Shown: in pieces, positions 1 through 11,585 of the stretch
Layout of the letters: each line of letters opens with the position of its first letter
How positions within the stretch are numbered: the stretch's first letter is position 1
Assembly (NCBI GenBank): GCA_949710005.1
Contig: OX453281.1
Span: 18,985,061 to 19,049,060, forward strand
DNA: 64,000 nt
Source of the DNA: Ricordea florida
Taxonomy: Eukaryota; Cnidaria; Anthozoa; Corallimorpharia; Ricordeidae
Direction of reading: 5' to 3'
The notes under the pieces: generated by a model
The model's database searches: none
What the model saw: only the letters and a program-made list of their open reading frames with translations
Told to the model about the DNA's origin: nothing
Program-made: the position numbers and the translations under genes

Positions 1-1343
1 GAAGTTCAGAGAATTAAAACTGAAATTCAAATTGAACCACCCAGAAATGGGATTTTCACACGGAATCTGTCTGTCATTTTTGATGGGAGCACGAGACAGG
101 GCGAGGCCATCGTGATAGTAGTGCGTTTTGTCGATGATGATTGGAATATCATACAAAGACTAATTAGAATTGACATTTGTGCCAAGTCGGTAACTGGGGA
201 CCATCTTGCTCAGGTACTCAACGAGTATTTATGTATGGAGTACGGTGTCAGAGGACACTCTCTGATTGCTGCCATGAGAGATGGAGCCAGCGTTAACCAA
301 GCTGCATTAGATCGCATCCAGTTTATGTTCCCAAAAACATTCAATGTTGTTTGTTTTTCTCACACTCTGGATAATGTCTGCAATCATTTTTTAATTCCCA
401 GTCTGAAAGAGTTTGGTAATCTATGGATCCGCCTATTTTCCAATAGCCACAGAGCAGCACTTATGTGGAAGGATTTGACTGGATGTAAGCCGAAACGTTT
501 TACCGAAACTCGTTGGTGGTCGAGATGGAAGGTTTTCAAGCAGCTTATGGAGCAATTTGGTGATGTACAAAGATTTTTAGAAGATGCTGTTAGAGAAAAT
601 GTCGCCCACCAAATCTCACGTCAACTGGTTGATATCCTGGAAGATCCAAGCAAGGTTTTCAGTCTCAAGCTTGAGCTAGCAGCCATCGTTGATGTAGGAG
701 AGTCTTTTGTCAAGGCCACTTATGCTTTAGAGGGAGATGGCCCACTAGTTTTCTCGTGTTTTGGGAGTTTGCAAGGAGTTAGCAATGCATGTCAAAACGT
801 GCATTTGCCAAATGTTCATGCCGTAGCCGTATCTATTGTCAACGAGGATCCCACACAAAATGTAGCAGCATTGGAGCGGGAGGCCAAAAGAAGTGTCGAG
901 CCTGCAATTCAGTGTTCTTTGCGAAAATACAGGCTTTGCGTCAGTTTCCGTTCCTGGAAAGTAATGACGTAATCGATTCCCTCGTTACGGAACTGCCCGC
1001 CTATATTGCTGCCGCCCAGGACGTCAGAATGGCTTGTGAAGAAGATAAAGTGAAGTGGTGGAGGCAACAATCGGACAATCTGCCTAACTGGTCTTCTGCA
1101 GTTATGAAGGTTTTGTTGGTGCAGCCCTCATCGGCGGCAGCTGAGAGAGTATTCTCTCTTCTCAACGCATCTTTTAATGATTTGCAAGACCATGCTCTCG
1201 TGGACTACCTACAGGCTTCTGTTATGTTGCAGTACAATAAGCGTTACGACCAGACGCAATGCAAAGCACCTGCACTCGCCAAAACTCTGGTAACGGTTGA
1301 CTTTGATTTTATTGTTGTTATTAACTTAAGACATAGTTACTGA
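1..1343 (+). pseudogene. hAT-like transposase, frameshifted and cut by the window edge
   Basis: The reading frame is open from base 1, so the gene begins upstream of the window. It shows an RNase H-like DDE core: a first catalytic Asp in 'SVIFDGSTRQGEA' (about bases 72-110) and a second in 'AMRDGASVN' (about 270-300). A C-terminal hAT dimerisation segment includes 'QPSSAAAERVFSLL' (about 1121-1165), the usual hATC signature. The two halves lie in different frames. The first frame stops at 972 after an out-of-frame tail, while the hATC frame becomes recognisable from about 915, so a frameshift lies near 900-930. Role by family: cut-and-paste transposition. As it stands the copy is broken. No terminal repeats were assigned to this gene. 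Confidence 0.8.
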
Positions 1344-1631
1344 ATAAGATAATATAAGATGTTTGTCTCCATATATGTTATTAAAACCTTATCAAGACTA
1401 GCAAAAGCTACTTTAAGTCAAATTTGATGTTATTTACAATGGTATTTAATTGGCACTAATTTCCTTAAAAATAGGAAGCATATTTTAGCTGACACGGAGC
1501 ATAATTTGGGAAAAAAGCCTAATTCCAGCATAATTTTGAGAAATTTCGAGCAGTGCCAAGAGCATAATATGCTCATTTTACGAGCACAATCTACAAAAGC
1601 CTATCTGCGATTATATGGAAACAACTCTCTT

Positions 1632-1692
1632 TGCGATCGTCTGCGATCTGCGATCCGCGATCGTCTGCGATCGTCTGCGATCGTCTGCGATC
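1632..1692. repeat. Short tandem repeat of a GCGATCGTCT unit between hAT-like ends
   Basis: About five or six units of TGCGATCGTC, some shortened, form a compact array. The array is flanked by related inverted sequence: 'gattatatggaaac' on the left and 'gatcatatggaaacc' on the right. This looks like the subterminal repeat region of a small hAT-type MITE. The rest of 1,344-2,100 has no gene I can support. Confidence 0.5.
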
Positions 1693-2102
1693 ATATGGAA
1701 ACCAGCCTTAAAAGCGGAGCTCCTCACACAGACCCTCACACATTGAAAATGCTGTCACTAAAGTTATTAAATACGCCTGGTGTACGTAACTACTTAAAGA
1801 AGATTCGATAGCTGAAATAAATCGTCAAAAAAAAAACATCTAGCTCGCGACTCAACGGAAGAGGCATTGCGCGAAAAACAGAGCCTCGTTTCGGTTTAAG
1901 ACCTTCTAAATATCCCGGATGACTATGGCCGCCATGTTGGGGCAACGTCGTCGTCGTCGTCGCTAGGCGCACGCGCCCGCGAGCCATGCTGCTAGCCACG
2001 ATGACCATGAAAACTCAAACGCATGGTTTTCTCAATTTGTATCCTCGCACGGTAGTTATGGGGCTCCGCTCTGCGGCTCTTCGAGCCGCTGTGGAGCTCC
2101 GC

Positions 2103-2228
2103 TAATAGTGAACAGAAAGGAATTTTGTGCGTTCTCCATCAGCCTGGTTCATTACACCATGGTAATGGTTAACCGTAATAGTGAACAGAAAGGAATTTTG
2201 TGCGTTCTCCACCAACCATGGTGTAATG
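2103..2228. repeat. 36-bp direct repeat with a short inverted repeat
   Basis: A 36-bp block beginning TAATAGTGAACAGAAAGG occurs at 2,103-2,138 and again at 2,176-2,211. Between and after the copies, 'cattacaccatgg' (about 2,150-2,162) is mirrored by 'ccatggtgtaatg' (about 2,216-2,228), so the unit can fold back. Probably a remnant of a small non-autonomous element. Confidence 0.55.
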
Positions 2229-2329
2229 CAGTCATTGAGCTGATTTATAAATTCTGAACTGGTACGCATAAAATGTCTCTAGAATGTTGACAGACGTTAC
2301 GTGTCGACGACGCGTCCATCGCGATGTGT

Positions 2330-3140
2330 GAACCCGGGGAAGGGTACTCCCTTATAAGGGCTTAATGGGGACGTGTGGCCAGCCAGGGTATGTTTTTCGA
2401 GATTTTTGTCTTAAACAGGGTATCGAATTTATCATTTTTTGTCTTAATCAGGGTATCGATTTATCAATTTTTGTCTTAAACAGGATATCTTTTCTTGGAC
2501 GATAAACAGCAAAATTTTTACAAGCTCTAATGTTAATTAATATTGACTTCCGTTGACTTTGGCATTGATACCAGGCACATTAAATTTTCATTGATTACAC
2601 AACAAGAAAGCCACACAACTTGTAATCGCAACTTTTCTCTATTATAACAATAGCCAGGTAATCGATTGTTTATCAATTTACAAAATAAAGGGTTTCCTGT
2701 TACTCCCAAGAAAGGTGGGTGGCAAACTTAAATTAGCACTAACTAACTTTAATACCAAAACTGCTACTCGTAATAAAATGTTATGAGCGTTTTTCACGTG
2801 TATACTAAAATGAAATATAAATCTACTAGACCCTAAAAAAGGCGTTCAGTGCTTGATGTAAACTACGTATACTTAGCGTAAAGAGCTCCTCGTGACTCTG
2901 TTGATCGAGCTGTAAATAGTTTTGTGATTGCCAATGGATTAAATGAGAAAGAGTTTCGATATCTATTGTTGTCTTACACAGGGTATGGTTTCGGCTTAAT
3001 TGTCTTAAACAGGGTATCAAAAATCGGAATTCTGTCTTAAACAGGGTAGGAAAACTGCGATATTTGTATTAAACAGGGTCAGAGTATGAGGGGGCGCACC
3101 GCACCTCCCCACCCAGGGATATATCGAGTACCCCCCCCGT
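2330..3140. repeat. Non-autonomous repeat with GTCTTAAACAGGGTAT units
   Basis: A degenerate unit GTCTTAAACAGGGTATCG recurs roughly every 30-40 bases, in a left cluster (about 2,405-2,495) and a right cluster (about 2,970-3,080). The clusters flank about 480 bases of AT-rich sequence without a supported gene. The outer left edge contains 'gggtactcccttataaggg', a sequence type I associate with a common coral repeat (memory, not checked). Confidence 0.5.
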
Positions 3141-3183
3141 GTGTGAAAATGCTTAAGCTTTAGCTTAAAATCATGTTTGGATA

Positions 3184-3453
3184 AGGGACGGACCATTAAG
3201 AAAGTGATTGGGGGGGGGGGGGTGGGGAATTTTCAGCTTGCACGAATTTTTTTTTTCGCTCACTACTTGTGCAAGAACTTATTTTATTACGTGTGAAAAA
3301 GTCACAATTGGACCTTCCTTCAGCACGAATTTTTTTTTTACCTTCTTCCTTGCATGAATTTTTTTCTTGGCATTTTCCCTTGCATGAATTTTTTTTGGTT
3401 TTTTCCCCACCCAACCCCCCCCCCCCCCATCACTTTTCTAATGGTCCGTCCCT
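3184..3453. mobile_element. MITE with AGGGACGGACCATTA terminal inverted repeats
   Basis: The left end 'agggacggaccatta' (3,184-3,198) is mirrored exactly by 'taatggtccgtccct' (3,439-3,453). Inside each end is a long G or C run, and the core repeats 'gcatgaattttttt'. The short proline-rich reading frames across the C runs are low complexity and not genes. A terminal fragment of the same family ends near 33,797. Confidence 0.8.
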
Positions 3454-4540
3454 AAATGATCGAAGCTGATATGAAATTAGCGTGTCCTACTGTTCTCTTT
3501 TGTTTTAATTATTCTACGAGCTTTAGCACCGACAATTTCTCTTCATTTAAGAATTCGATCAAGGAGGCGAAACTGCTACGAATTGACACATTAAGTTTAA
3601 AATTAAGATGTCACAATTAATCGTCCAGATTTACAAACTTTCTCATACTGCAGTAAGGACAAAAGCAACAGTTGTAAAAGCCAAGCACGACTGCCTTCAC
3701 ATGGCTTTACAGGTAAATCAGATTAAAACGTAAACACTAACCTTTCTCACTGCAATACACGCGAGAAAGAACGCCACCTCAACGGTGTCACAGCCTCGCG
3801 TTGTTCGTGGCGCAATGCACTCTGGTAAAATGTGGCGAAGTGCACTCTGGTCAAATGCAATGCATTCTGGTAAAAAGTGATGAATTCGAGAATTCGTTCC
3901 CCCTTCTATATATTCTTCTTAAATCCTGTTTATGTTGCTGCTCGCTCGCTACGCTCGCTCTGCATTTAAAGTCAAAAAGTCACATGCAACTCTAAACTTG
4001 AATCACATTCAACACAAAAGTAAACTAAAAATAAACTACTTACAAATCACAATAACTACTTTTACAGTACTCACTGTCTACACTTCTTACAGTCTAATGC
4101 TTCTTTCAATTACGATACAACACCTACTCTACGCACAATATGACATACAAACAACCCACACATATTTACAGTACCGTTATGTTTCGTTTGCTTCTTACAG
4201 AGGTAAATGATATTAATGTATATCGACATCTTCGTATAATTATTTCTTATAATAAGTAACATAAACATGGTTGTGCAATATATACTCATTTTTACATCGG
4301 TTATGCACAACAACATTCCACGACCGATAATAATCAGCGTAAGAAGCCGAGTTCCACCAGTCCTATAAAACAATCAAAAACGGTTAGCTTGTAAAACAAT
4401 GTTTTAAATGAGGCACTCATTGAACCAGCGAATTCACTGGGGGACAACCAATTGTTGTGGCGACTCCAGTCTTAATACGAGCCGCACTCTGGCTATCGGT
4501 CTTTACAACTACCAATAGACCATTTTACAGTTGTGTGCTT
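3454..4540. other. No gene recognised
   Basis: AT-rich sequence. A degenerate 'gtgcactctggt' motif occurs three times at about 3,815-3,875. The open frames here are short, lack recognisable domains and have biased composition. No coding claim is made. Confidence 0.5.
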
Positions 4541-4709
4541 AGTACCCTGGCCTTTGAATAGAAGCGAGGATGGAGGTGACCTTGTTTTGTTACAAACCTT
4601 CCTCTTCTTTATATGTTAATAATATGATTTGCACATGAAAGGCAGGGAGGTTTGTAACCAAGCAAGGTCACCTCCAGCCTCGCTTCTATTCAGAGGCTAG
4701 GTTCCTTAG
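4541..4709. mobile_element. Foldback MITE
   Basis: The left arm (about 4,543-4,605), containing 'gaatagaagcgagg', is mirrored by the right arm (about 4,645-4,705), containing 'cctcgcttctattc'. The arms are about 60 bp with a short loop. TTAG stands at 4,539-4,542 and again at 4,706-4,709, which may be a target duplication. Confidence 0.7.
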
Positions 4710-4768
4710 GTCAAAACTGTAATTGTAACTGTATTTGGACAGGAGCTTGGGCGCATATGAAACTAAAA

Positions 4769-5455
4769 CTAGAAAATGGCTTTGTCGAGTTCATAAAACG
4801 TTGAACCCAGGACGGCATCTTTGGAAGACCACATTACACGCACAACGGAATCGCTTAGAGAATCCAAAAATCCACCAAAAGCAGAGTCAGTAGCGTCAGT
4901 AAACACCACTGTAGCAGTTGGAGGTGGCCGGATAGAATAACCATTGAGACGATCGAGATTGCACAGCCAAAACTTCAATTCTTCTAGCAACGCAGGAGAT
5001 AGGGAAATGATCTGATCCCACCTCTGATCTTGACTCGATTGCATAGTACATCTGGCGAGTAGAACCGCGAATAATAGGCCCAACGGCAAGGGGACGTGAA
5101 ATGACAGAACCGGCAATCCGGGTTAATCAGCGGACAGAAATGTAGCCGTCAGCAACAGCAGCGGGCAGTAGACTTCTAAGTTTATCTCTTTTCTTGTCAT
5201 GTACCAAGAACTGCACAGGGATTGTATTGATGAGAAATCCCAGTCATTCACCAATTTGCATTGGAGACCAATGAGATTTCGCTTCGTTGCAAAGCAAATC
5301 AGAGGACTTTAGGTGTTGTGGTTGATTAGAACTCGCAGCCAAGGAAGAAACTCGATCGGGCTGACTTGCAAGGCCATCGTCAAAGTGGACAAAACTTAGG
5401 TGCCTCATGGACCTCCATCCCTTCACCAAAGGACGCAAAGGCTTGATGGGTACGA
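4769..5455 (-). pseudogene. DIRS-like reverse transcriptase/RNase H relic
   Basis: Read on the minus strand, the upstream part shows an RT active-site-like 'FVHFDDGLAS' and the following RT motif 'EWLGFLINT' just downstream. A separate frame then gives an RNase H-like stretch with 'LSPALLEELKFWL', 'GYSIRPPP' and 'VVFTDATDSAFGGF'. This order matches the RT-RNase H region of DIRS/tyrosine-recombinase retroelements as I know the family. The frames do not join and no recombinase or ends are visible, so it is a dead fragment. Confidence 0.6.
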
Positions 5456-5640
5456 TTTCCTCAGAGGTCCCTACTTCATTATTCATGCTGTAGCCGTACG
5501 GTTTCGTTCTCGGAAATGTTTGCACGCGCACTTCCCAACACAATTCAACTACAGCATGCATAATGAAGTAGGGACCTGTGAGGAAATCTTACCGCTTGGG
5601 AATGATTTCCGCACAGGTCCGTACTTCATTATGCATACGC
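5454..5640. mobile_element. MITE with GATTTCC...GGTCCCTACTTCATTA arms (copy A)
   Basis: The left arm at 5,454-5,495 is mirrored by a right arm ending at 5,588. A third, direct-orientation arm lies at 5,604-5,637. A second copy of the same family is at 57,478-57,620. The insertion interrupts the DIRS-like relic. No coding content. Confidence 0.7.
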
Positions 5641-6310
5641 TCCTTTGTTTCAAGAAAACTATAGCGAGAACAACAGATGTTAATTGGGACGGTTGCGCTT
5701 TGTTTGTTCTTCTTAGAGGTTTTTTTTTTCTTAGAATTTCTGACTTAGATACGAAAAATCGAACATTTCCAACGTAATTTTTCCACTTTTCCTGCAATTT
5801 TAGCCTTTGCCAATTTCTTGGAGAAAATTGGATATGGGTCGGTCAAACGAAGTCATACCAGTGCGAAGGTGAAACAAAGAATGTCCCAAGTAAAGAAAAA
5901 CAAACAAGATACTCATCTTGAAGCAGTGACCCAAACGAGGAGGTTTTTCAGCAGAAATACATGTTTGGACGGTGGATGGCAAAGACTTCGCATGCTAGCT
6001 AAACCTCTTACTCCTCTTCTCTCTCTGCTTTTCCTTGACTTTGCGTTTGGCTCTTTTCTCGGACCGGTACATTCATTTCCCATCATGCATCGGGATCAGG
6101 TGCCAGGTCGTCACTCAAATATTCATTGGCTGTAAGCCAATCCTGTTCCCTGTTATCAGTCAGTTTAATTGTCTTGCAGTTGATCCTTTTCATGACCAAT
6201 TCGGAGCCATCTTTCAAAGATTTCTTTAGCATGACGAAAGATCTAGACTTCAAGCACTCCAACGATTCATCAAATGTTTCGAGTACCTGCTAGCAGCGAT
6301 CATACTGCTG

Positions 6311-8090
6311 CTAGTTACCCTTGGACTTCATGGTCAACAACTGACTTGGAGAGAGTACGCTCAGTGAAACTGGCTCTATCAGGACAACTGTAGTCAGAGG
6401 ACAGCTGTTTACTATCGCCTCTGCTTCAACCATCAGGGTTCGCAAGGACTCGTCATTTAACTGTCTACCATGCTTCAGTAGCAAGGCTTTCAATACATTT
6501 CTAACAGTACAGATCTGTCTCTCCCACACCCCACCTATGTGACTGGCGTGTGGGATGACGTTCATTCGGAAAGTTATGCAGTCACAATAGTCTTTCAAAA
6601 GCTCTATTTGGATAACGTCCTGATGCATTTCGGCGAGTGCCTCTTCTAATTCATTTCTAGCACCGACGAAGTTGGTTCCTTGGTCTGAACATAGTTGTCA
6701 AACTGGTCCGCGGCGACCTACAAAACGGCGGTGGGCGTTGTTGAAAGAATCGGTGGTAAGAGTAGCTGCAACCGCTAAGTGGACAGCTATTGAATTCATG
6801 CATGTGAATAGGACTCCGTAATGCTTCAATTCCTTTTGTCCTTCCTTGACATACCCCCAACCGAAGAAGTCCACCGCGCTATATGTGAATGATGGGCCTG
6901 GTTGTAAACGATCCTTGGGAAGATCTGCCACCTTCTGTTCTTGTGTTGCTCCTCGAAGCCTTCAGCATGTTACACATTTAGCTACTTTTCCCCGGACGGT
7001 AGAACTACCGTTCCCTATCCATAGGCCGGACTCACGTATTTCGCTTTGTGTTCGAGTTCGCCCCTGATGGTTTGGTTGTTGGTGGTAGTAGCGGATACAT
7101 AATCTACCACGTGAGATCTCTTGGGCAGTATCACGGGTTGCCTCATTTCGTAAAGAAGATTGGCCAGATCAATTCGACCACCGACACACGTAAGACGTTA
7201 TATTCATCATGAAACGGGTCTAGTCGATGAATAGGATTTGTTTTTTTTCATTGCATTGCGGAACCCAATGGCTCTACCTTCCTTCCGTTGGACCTCGTGT
7301 AGCAACTCCCTATCATTGCTAAAATGCTGACACTGGACCATCTTGAAAATCATCTGTTTGGAAAGTTGCATATCCTCGGCAGTCGCAATGAGATATCGCT
7401 GATCGCCTTTCTTTGATGTCGCTTCATTAAGTTACCTCCTATGACTCTTTAATTTCTTCAGGTAGATTAGACAAATTGCTATGCCTTCCTTGCTCGATGC
7501 CAGTTAGAGAAATATTCAAGGCGTTTTAGGAGTTTTGGGTATTGCTGAGAAGCACAAATGAATACTGTAACTTTCCTCACTTCAGGGTCCTCAGGATAAA
7601 CATCAAATGTAAGCTGTTTGTCTTTCTTGCATCCAGGAGGGTTCCACAGAGGTGCCGACCCCTTCCACCACCTTATGCTGTCTATCAGCCTGGCTATTGT
7701 GCGTGGAGACCTCAAGACGCGTCATATGCGAGGTTTTTGTCGGTATCAATGTGCTCCCACTGACCAGGAGAGGTGTAGTGACGAATGTGTGACACGATCG
7801 GCCACAAGGTTATGGAAGCGCCTAGCATCATTGGATTTATACCCCAGTACGACCTAGCTATCCGTCCAAAGTACTTGAGGTATTTTGCCATACTTAAGCT
7901 CTCTCTGCAGAAAAGCACTGCCCTTTGTCGACACAACAGCAACCGTGAGTTCTAATCTGGGAACTGTTATGAGCCTGAGAGGCGTGACACGTGACTTCGC
8001 CAATACAAGGCAGCAGTGGATTGGCCATCTCTACTAATGCTTGCGTCGGAGAAGCTATCAAGCTCAGTTGTTTACGGCTCAACAAAATCC
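6311..8090 (-). pseudogene. BEL/Pao retrotransposon polyprotein relic (RNase H and integrase part)
   Basis: Minus-strand fragments appear in the correct Pao order. First comes an RNase H-side segment (about 8,060-7,715) with 'TVAVVSTKGSAF'-like and 'HIRHYTSPGQWEHI' text. Next is a linker (7,715-7,479) ending 'LERLEYFSNWHRARKA'-like. Then an integrase core (6,931-6,700) has 'FTYSAVDFFGWGYVKEG' and 'KHYGVLFTCMNSIAVHL'. The integrase C-terminal part (6,628-6,311) has 'PHASHIGGVWERQI' and 'SLRTLMVEAEAIVN'. Several frame changes and stops separate the pieces, so it is inactive. LTRs were not found. Confidence 0.75.
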
Positions 8091-8214
8091 TCTTGCTTGT
8101 AGCAGAAAGGGACCTTTAATTCGGCTAGCTTGTGTAACTCACGTCTCCCGTTTTTCCTAGCTCGGTCTCATGGATCTCGGGCATCGCATCATCCCAGTCT
8201 GTTTAGCCCCTTTC

Positions 8215-8495
8215 GATCTTCGGGGTCCCCAAAAATATTTTCCCACGCTTCCTATGCTGAAGTCAAAATTTCCATACGTGTCCGAAGATCATTTTTTGAA
8301 GATTTGAACTCTGTTCCGAACGGCTAGTAAATCTTCGATCTTGTTCAACTGTCGTCGCCAATTCCGATGCACTGAAATGCGTTTTTGTTCGAGCTACTGA
8401 CTTTGATAGGCTCTTCCTTTTGCGGTCATTTCTCTTGTTTTGCAGCTTCCTCTTCTTGGATCGTCGTCGAGGAGAGTTTGAAGCTCAACATCAGT
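8215..8495 (-). pseudogene. BEL/Pao gag-start fragment, copy A
   Basis: This stretch is a close direct-orientation repeat of 60,490-60,750. Minus-strand reading gives 'REMTAKGRAYQSQ' and related basic, coiled-coil-like text that I associate with the N-terminus of coral Pao gag. It lies upstream, in transcription direction, of the Pao relic at 6,311-8,090 and may belong to the same decayed element. Confidence 0.5.
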
Positions 8496-8505
8496 GTATT
8501 CTTCA

Positions 8506-8651
8506 ATACTATTAGAAATTGAAGAAATTAAGGAAAAGAGCAAAGCTGCACCAGTCACGCGCGCGTGATTAGCCAATCATATTCGAGGATTTAGGATCCG
8601 GCCCGACTCAGATATTTGAGAAAAAAATAAAAAGATATATATTTATTAGTA

Positions 8652-8689
<38 letters not shown>

Positions 8690-9405
8690 TATTTATAGTA
8701 ATCGATCTTTATTAACATATTCCAGACAAGTTATCATTTACAGGGTAAAAATTCCAATATTAAAATATCCAAGGCACAAAAGGTTGTTATTATCATCATT
8801 ATCATCATCGTCATATCATATATGTCATGATATTATGGTTACTACAACTAGTACTAATACTACTATCATCATCATAACATTAATTAACATATTCCATACA
8901 AATTGGTATATACAAGGTAAAAGAAAGTAAAAGAAATAAACTATTAAAACCTATTTCAACAGTGTTTACGTAATGGCTCCCTCCTGGGTTTCAACGTCAA
9001 TATCGATATATACAATGTAAAAGTAAATTAAAAAGAAATAAACTATTAAAACCTATTTGAACCTATTTTATTTATTCATTTATTTATTTACTTAGTTATT
9101 TATTTATACATTATATAAATATAAAAAATTGACAAAAATGTGAAAAAATAAACTGTCGACTTGACTTAACGAGGCTAAGGAGCTTACAGACCCTTGATCG
9201 GCTTGGGACTGGATAAAATGCCATTATTTTTTTTGAGCAACTTTAAAAACTTCGACAGAAATATTACATCAAGAAAAGTTAACTCAAAAGTGTCAGGAAT
9301 CACTAACAGTTTTTCAAGATAACCCCTGCGAAAATACGAGGATAAATATGGAACGTTGTAAGAATGAGCTTGAAATAATTGTTGCGGTCGCATCTTGCCT
9401 TCTCG
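8506..9405. repeat. Dispersed repeat, copy A, with AT microsatellites
   Basis: Sequence from about 8,506 matches 62,580 onward, in segments that include 'attagccaatcatattcgag' and 'actgtcgacttgacttaacg'. Between the matching segments are (ATT)n and other AT-rich runs (about 8,649-8,697). No gene is supported. The two copies differ by AT-rich insertions, so copy A is longer. Confidence 0.65.
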
Positions 9406-9605
9406 TATAACCAATCAGAACTAAGGATTCGCCTCATTTTTACCAGGTAGCCAATCAGAACTCAGGATTCGTCTCATCTTGCCCGGGTAGCCAATCAGAA
9501 CTCAGGATTCGTCTCATCTTGCCCGGGTAGCCGATCAAAACTCAGGATTCGTCTCATTTCGTCCGGGTAGCCAATCACAACTAGTTATTCGCCTCATTTT
9601 GCCCG
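9406..9605. repeat. 40-bp tandem repeat with CCAAT box in each unit
   Basis: Five imperfect units of about 40 bp with consensus 'tagccaatcagaactcagg' + 'attcgtctcatcttgcccggg'. The repeat at 63,050-63,155 has about two and a half units. Each unit carries CCAATCA. The array ends the dispersed repeat just upstream of the MFSD6-like gene. Confidence 0.75.
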
Positions 9606-9935
9606 TTAACAGAACCAGCCAGACAATATCCGTTATTATACCTTTTCTATTTCCATAATTCTTTACATCTAAGAGTTTCAAAAAATAGACCACAACCAAA
9701 CAAAAATTTACACCAGCTGTTAGGATTGCTATTGTTGTTGTTTCCCATTCTCCGAATCCCTGATTTATTCAAGGGAATTTTTTTTATTTTCGTGGAAATA
9801 ATTACTTTCTTTTTATTGATTCTTTCAGTTATAACTTACAACAAGACTTGAACGCAAGTGACCACACCCAGGGTACCACCGCACTGATGTAACTGCAAGT
9901 CAACGCTCCAGCGTGGATCTGATTATCGAAGAGCA

Positions 9936-11151
9936 ATGCTTGTTTTTAAAGTCTTTTACTTCTTTTTTCTCTCCAGTTGGGGTGCGATGTCGTCATATTA
10001 TCCTATTTATCTGAAACAGGTGGGGCTCAGTGCAAGCCACACTGGTATATTGGCAGGAATGGCGCCCATTCTTGGTGGTGTGGGTTCTGGCGTGTTGGGA
10101 TTCGTCGCAGACAAAACTAACAGCAGAAAAGCGATTTTCCTTATCAGCCTTGCTGCGAATGCTTTGACACCAACAATGTACGCCATTCTACGACCGAACA
10201 AAGAACAATGCGATAACCTTACAAAAAGTGCCAGTCTGCTGTATGGAAATGTCTCTAAGGTATCAGAACTAAACGACACCAGTTCAACAGGCTCGTCAGT
10301 GAGGAAGACAGAAAGTAACCTTGATGCAGAACTGAAACAAATCCAAATTATTCCTGCGAGTGAAAACGAAGGTCAAGTTTTTTGGATTCTGTTTGCGATT
10401 ACAATAATTGGAGAATTCCTGTCTGGTCCTTCACGAAATCTCGCCGATGCTGCTTGTCTACAAATTCTCGGAAGGGATTCAAATAATTACGGTTCCTTCC
10501 GATCCTGGGGAAACATAGGCGACGTTCCGTTATATGTACTCGTGTCTATGTTGGCAATCACAGTTCCTACGATTAATTGTTCCTCCTTAATTTCCGACAA
10601 CTTTGCTCCAGCTCTGTTGTTGGTTTCGGCCTATAGGACCGCTGCTTTTGCTTGCGGTCTACTAATAAAGTTTGAATCCAGTGGAAATGAGTTAACCTCA
10701 CATGTCGACCACAAACTTGTAGAGTACGAGAAGATTCAAATGCTTATGGACACTGTGCTAGCATTTAGAAACGTCACATTCATTGTCATTACAACCTATC
10801 CTGGCGTGGTCGATGGCCAATTCTTTACATTTATGTTTTGGTATCTCGAGGATATAGATTCATCACAGGCCACGTGGATTATGGGTGCCGCGACTATTCT
10901 TCGATGCACTGCATCTGCAATCACGTATGTATCGACAGGAAGAATATTCCAGGTCATGGGCATCATGAATGCCGTCCATTGCTCTCTTGTATTGTACATC
11001 ATTGCCTATGCAACTTATGGATTAATGCACAATCCTTGGTTGGCCATTATTCCTGAGGTGATTCAATGCGTAGCCTACTCTTTGTCCATGGTAGCTTGCA
11101 TTTTGCACTTTGCACAAACAGGAAACACTGCAGTGGCATCAACTTTACAAG
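9936..11151 (+). CDS. MFSD6-like major facilitator transporter, first coding exon
   Basis: Encodes about 405 residues beginning 'MLVFKVFYFFFLSSWGAM'. The opening segments resemble the MFSD6 family: 'YYPIYLKQVGLSASHTGIL' forms the first helix-loop, and a 'GFVADKTNSRKA' loop follows helix 2. A glycosylatable hydrophilic loop then comes before further helices, including 'FFTFMFWYLED'. An in-frame TGA lies upstream of this ATG, and a pyrimidine tract plus AG near 9,829 suggests the exon begins in 5' UTR. The exon ends at CAAG|GTTAGT in phase 1, and the partner exon at 30,909 completes the codon. The expected role is a plasma- or endomembrane transporter; the substrate is not readable from sequence. 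Confidence 0.85.
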
Positions 11152-11189
11152 GTTAGTTAGCTGTTGATTTAAAATTCTTCTCTTGAAGT

Positions 11190-11520
11190 AGTGAAGACGA
11201 CGATATAATTAGATCCGGGAAAATTTGGGAAAGACATATTTTTCGACGCTGTTACAGGCAAACTCGGTACGTAAAGGCAAATCCAAGTTCTTCCAATATG
11301 ATTTATTCCAAAATGGCCGCCTTTCATATATTCTTTTGTCTCGTTCAAGGTAAAATATTCCCTTGAATTTTAGCTTAAGAACGAGGCATCAAGGGATTAT
11401 TTGAACAAAAACAAAAGAATATTCAAAAGGCAGCCATTTTGGAGTAAGGTGAATAGGAGTCGAACCTAGGACCTTCCGATTACTCGGTTTGGACGCTCTA
11501 CCAATGAGCTGCAGGAGATT
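11190..11520 (-). repeat. tRNA-derived SINE, copy 1, split by a MITE
   Basis: On the minus strand the sequence from 11,520 to about 11,450 has a tRNA-like head: 'gctcattggtagagc' (A-box/D-arm) and 'aggttcgactcc' (B-box/T-arm). Tail sequence homologous to copy 2 continues at 11,280-11,190, interrupted by the foldback MITE at 11,300-11,449. The anticodon arm does not form a proper 7-base loop, so this is a SINE head and not a working tRNA. Confidence 0.65.
11300..11449. mobile_element. Foldback MITE inside SINE copy 1
   Basis: The left arm 'attccaaaatggccgccttt' (from 11,305) is mirrored by a right arm ending 'aaaggcagccattttggagt' (to about 11,445). The arms continue inward with 'attcttttgt' and 'aacgagg', giving about 70 bp of imperfect inverted repeat. 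Its position shows it arrived after the SINE. Confidence 0.7.
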
Positions 11521-11585
11521 CGGTTGAGCAAGGACATCTGCATACTGCAACGATTTGAACGTCAAGCGGTGAAAGGGTGTTTAAA

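Noticed and set aside
1790-2008. Short minus-strand frame over the GTCGTC run
   Set aside because: A triplet repeat keeps it open; no other coding sign.
3196-3469. Lys- or Pro-rich frames over the G and C runs
   Set aside because: Low-complexity translation of a MITE with homopolymer runs.
5818-6229. Plus-strand frames of 60-105 codons next to the Pao relic
   Set aside because: No domain, and no support from neighbours.
9406-9605. Regular 40-bp repeats as a CRISPR-like array
   Set aside because: The units are contiguous with no unique spacers, and the context is eukaryotic. A satellite-like tandem repeat explains them.
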